Below are positions 6,441-10,199 of a stretch of DNA of 10,199 bases, in pieces. The notes below the pieces were generated by a model that saw only the letters and a list, made by a program, of their open reading frames with translations, made no database searches and was not told where the DNA came from. The stretch comes from Eggerthellaceae bacterium. Lineage in GTDB: Bacteria; Actinomycetota; Coriobacteriia; Coriobacteriales; Eggerthellaceae. Position 1 is the first letter of the stretch; the number at the start of each line of letters is the position of its first letter. A program made the translations under genes and the position numbers. The stretch spans positions 1-10,199 of the forward strand of contig JAFXIM010000128.1 of NCBI GenBank assembly GCA_017533165.1, in the 5' to 3' direction.

Positions 6441-8996
6441 TTATTCCAGATCATCCAGATCGTCTTCGCCGAGGGAACCGGTCTCGGACTCGGACTCAAG
6501 CAGCGCCATCTGATCGGCATCCACGTCAACGCCGGGCTTTGCCTTGCGACGCTTGCCGGTGCTGGCGACAGCGACAGCCGTCACGCGATCCTGGTCAGCT
6601 ACCTTCATGACGCAAACACCCTGAGTGGAGCGGCCGAGCTCGGAGATACCCTTCACCGGGGTGCGTACCACAACACCATCCTCTGAGATGATCATGATCT
6701 CATCTTCGGGACCGACGATCTTCATAACCGACAGCAAACCCTTCTTCTGAGTCATGGTGATGGTGTAAACGCCCTGGCCTCCACGATGGTGCTCGGGGTA
6801 TTCGCTAATCGGGGTGCGCTTGCCGAAACCCTTCTCGGTGATGACGAAGAGATCGGTGCCCGGTCGCGCAATCTCCATACCGAGCACATGGGCATCGGCG
6901 GGCACATTCATGCCGCGAACGCCCATGGTGTCACGGCCCATGGGCCGAACTTCGCTTTCGTCCCACATGATGGCCTTACCGGCGCTCGACACCATCATGA
7001 CCTTCTCACCAGCTGCCACGCGGCGGACGGCGATGAGCTGGTCCTCGTCCTTGAGGTTGATGGCAATCAAACCATCGCGGCGGGTGCGGTCGTACAGGTT
7101 CATGGAAGTCTTCTTCACCATGCCCTGGGCCGTAGCGAACATAAGGTACTCGTTCTCCGGGAACTCCTTGGTTGCGATGACTGCGGAAATAGTCTCGCCC
7201 TTGGCAAGCGGAAGGATGTTTACGATTGCCGTACCGCGTGCATGGCGCGATGCCTCGGGAATCTCGTGCACCTTGGTGCGGTACACCTTGCCCGCCGTGG
7301 AGAAGAAGAGCATATAGGAGTGCGTTGACGCTACGAAGAGATGCTCTACGAAGTCGCTGTCCTTGAGATTGACACCCTGCATGCCCTTGCCGCCGCGCTT
7401 CTGCTGACGATAGGTGGTCACGGGAACACGCTTGATGTAACCGGCTTTGGTCATGGTGACAACCATGTTCTCGTCGGCAATCAAATCCTCGACTTCGATA
7501 TCCTTTGCCTCACCGGTGAGACGAGTGCGACGCGGGGTACCGTACTTCTTCTTAATCTCAAGAAGCTCTTCCTTGATGATGGCGCGCACAAGCGATTCGT
7601 CCTTCAGAACACGCTTGTAGTAGGCGATGCGCTCACGCAGCTCAGCCAGCTCTTCCTCGATCTTCGTGCGCTCGAGACCGGTTAGACGACGCAGGCGCAT
7701 CTCGAGGATGGCGTCAGTCTGCTTCTTCGACAGACCAAAACGCTCGATCAATCGCTTCGAGGCTTCCTTGTCGGTTTCGGAAGAGCGAATGATGTGAATC
7801 ACTTCGTCAATGTTGTCGAGGGCGATGATGTAGCCTTCGAGAATATGAGCGCGCTCCTCTGCCTTTGCCAGCTCATAGCGCGTACGACGGAGGATGACAT
7901 CCTTCTGGTGTTCTATGTAATGGAAAAGAATTTCCTTCAGCGACAAGACGCGGGGCACGTCATCCACCAGGGCGAGCATGTTGACGCCGAAGCCAGTCTG
8001 AAGCTGGGTGTGCTTGAAGAGTTTGTTCAGAACAACCTGCGGAATGGCGTTTGCCTTGAGATCGATGATGATGTCGATGCCGCGGCGATCTGCTGCATCG
8101 TGAATATTGCTGATCTCGGGCAGCTTCTTGTCACGCACCAGTTCGCCAAGCTTCTCGAGGAGGCGCTTGCGGTTCACCTGGTAGGGAATCTCCTTGACGA
8201 TAATGGAGAAGCGGCCGTTCTTCTTCTCCTCAATGACGCATTTCGCGCGCACGGTAAGGTTGCCGTGGCCGGTTTCATAAGCGTCAAGGATGCCTTTCTT
8301 TCCCATGATGAGACCACCCGTGGGGAAATCGGGTCCAGGAAGAGCCTCCATCAGCTCTTCGGTGGTCACCTCGGGGTTGTCAAGCATGAGGCAGGTAGCA
8401 TCGATGGTTTCGCCAAGGTTATGCGGCGGGATGTTGGTTGCCATACCCACAGCGATGCCTGCCGAACCGTTGACAAGCAGGTTCGGGAAGCGGGCGGGCA
8501 AGACCTTGGGTTCCTGCAGGCTCTCATCGTAGTTGGGCTGGAAATCAACCGTCTCCTTATCCAGGTCGCGCAGGATCTCCATTGCCGGCTTGTCAAGGCG
8601 GGCCTCGGTGTAGCGCATTGCCGCCGCCGAGTCGCCATCGATGGAGCCGAAGTTACCGTGGCCGTCAACCAGCGGAACACGCATGCTGAAGGGCTGGGCA
8701 AGGCGGACCATGGTGTCATACACCGCGGCATCACCATGAGGATGATACTTGCCGATGACGTCACCCACGGTACGTGCCGACTTCATATGGGGTTTATTGG
8801 GCGTGTAGCCCGATTCGTTCATGGCGTACAGTATGCGGCGATGAACGGGTTTTAAGCCGTCGCGAACATCGGGAAGGGCACGCGCCACGATGACGCTCAT
8901 GGAATACTCCAGGAACGACTGCTGCATCTCCTTGCCAAGCTCTGCGCTTTGGATGGTAGATTCGTCCACGTTGAACGAACTCTGTATTTCAGACAT
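6441..8996 (-). CDS. gyrA: DNA gyrase subunit A
   Basis: GyrA forms the A2B2 gyrase with GyrB; it cleaves and rejoins DNA and wraps it to introduce negative supercoils using ATP hydrolysed by GyrB. The 851-residue product has the breakage-reunion domain (about 25-510) with catalytic Tyr129 in AAAMRYTEA, and the C-terminal beta-pinwheel (about 510-815) with GyrA box QKRGGKG at 532-538, which distinguishes gyrase from topoisomerase IV ParC. An acidic tail (about 823-851) follows, comparable to the tail that tunes wrapping in other gyrases. The quinolone-determining region reads [11 protein letters not shown]: Ala90 stands at the position of E. coli Ser83 and Asp94 at that of Asp87. The ATG at 8994-8996 is chosen because GGGAGG (9002-9007) lies 5 nt upstream; a GTG two codons earlier abuts that site. 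gyrB ends 12 nt upstream, forming a gyrBA operon. Confidence 0.98.
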   Translation of the reverse strand: MSEIQSSFNVDESTIQSAELGKEMQQSFLEYSMSVIVARALPDVRDGLKPVHRRILYAMNESGYTPNKPHMKSARTVGDVIGKYHPHGDAAVYDTMVRLAQPFSMRVPLVDGHGNFGSIDGDSAAAMRYTEARLDKPAMEILRDLDKETVDFQPNYDESLQEPKVLPARFPNLLVNGSAGIAVGMATNIPPHNLGETIDATCLMLDNPEVTTEELMEALPGPDFPTGGLIMGKKGILDAYETGHGNLTVRAKCVIEEKKNGRFSIIVKEIPYQVNRKRLLEKLGELVRDKKLPEISNIHDAADRRGIDIIIDLKANAIPQVVLNKLFKHTQLQTGFGVNMLALVDDVPRVLSLKEILFHYIEHQKDVILRRTRYELAKAEERAHILEGYIIALDNIDEVIHIIRSSETDKEASKRLIERFGLSKKQTDAILEMRLRRLTGLERTKIEEELAELRERIAYYKRVLKDESLVRAIIKEELLEIKKKYGTPRRTRLTGEAKDIEVEDLIADENMVVTMTKAGYIKRVPVTTYRQQKRGGKGMQGVNLKDSDFVEHLFVASTHSYMLFFSTAGKVYRTKVHEIPEASRHARGTAIVNILPLAKGETISAVIATKEFPENEYLMFATAQGMVKKTSMNLYDRTRRDGLIAINLKDEDQLIAVRRVAAGEKVMMVSSAGKAIMWDESEVRPMGRDTMGVRGMNVPADAHVLGMEIARPGTDLFVITEKGFGKRTPISEYPEHHRGGQGVYTITMTQKKGLLSVMKIVGPEDEIMIISEDGVVVRTPVKGISELGRSTQGVCVMKVADQDRVTAVAVASTGKRRKAKPGVDVDADQMALLESESETGSLGEDDLDDLE

Positions 8997-9001
8997 GGGC
9001 A

Positions 9002-9007
9002 CCTCCC
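9002..9007 (-). promoter_or_regulatory. Ribosome-binding site deciding the gyrA start
   Basis: GGGAGG on the minus strand lies 5 nt before the ATG at 8994-8996 and touches the alternative GTG at 9000-9002, excluding the latter. It sits in the 12-nt gap behind the gyrB stop codon. Confidence 0.85.
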
Positions 9008-9008
9008 T

Positions 9009-10199
<1,191 letters not shown>

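Noticed and set aside
7794..8855. Plus-strand open frame (353 codons) antisense to gyrA
   Set aside because: gyrA is unambiguous here; the antisense product shows no known motif.

Overview
The window looks like ordinary chromosomal DNA from a moderately high-GC, probably Gram-positive anaerobe. Three things point to the Coriobacteriia (Eggerthellaceae-like Actinomycetota): the GyrA N-terminus has alanine where E. coli has Ser83, the GyrB TOPRIM region reads like actinobacterial or Gram-positive gyrases without the large proteobacterial insertion, and a complete hydrogenase-maturation operon sits among housekeeping genes. This assignment is an inference and no better than even odds at family level.

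Layout, from the left edge. Every protein gene is on the minus strand, so transcription runs right to left. Positions 1-4977 hold a tightly packed unit in the order pgi, hypF, hypC, hypD. It starts with a glucose-6-phosphate isomerase of the type usually found fused to transaldolase. Its 3' end overlaps hypF by 17 nt, hypF is followed after 2 nt by hypC, and hypC after 19 nt by hypD, which is cut by the window edge. HypF, HypC and HypD build the Fe(CN)2CO group of [NiFe]-hydrogenases; hypE would be expected just outside. Positions 4978-5251 carry the likely pgi promoter and leader and the terminator of the next gene. Positions 5252-5965 encode a LytTR-family response regulator that is alone in the window, with a good promoter and its own terminator. 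Positions 5966-6281 are AT-richer and non-coding, and hold the divergent promoters of the regulator and of a tRNA. Positions 6282-6365 are a tRNA-Leu(CAA), the only plus-strand gene, followed by a strong hairpin terminator that probably also ends gyrA from the other side. Positions 6441-8996 are gyrA and 9009-10199 the C-terminal two thirds of gyrB, forming a gyrB-gyrA operon with a 12-nt gap.

Four translation starts (pgi, hypF, the regulator and gyrA) are better placed at internal GTG or ATG codons with good Shine-Dalgarno sequences than at the longest possible start. I see no mobile element, CRISPR array, phage gene or clearly novel system. The most notable points are the linkage of a glycolytic gene to hydrogenase maturation, the stand-alone TAL-PGI-type isomerase, the natural Ala90 in GyrA, and the lone LytTR regulator.
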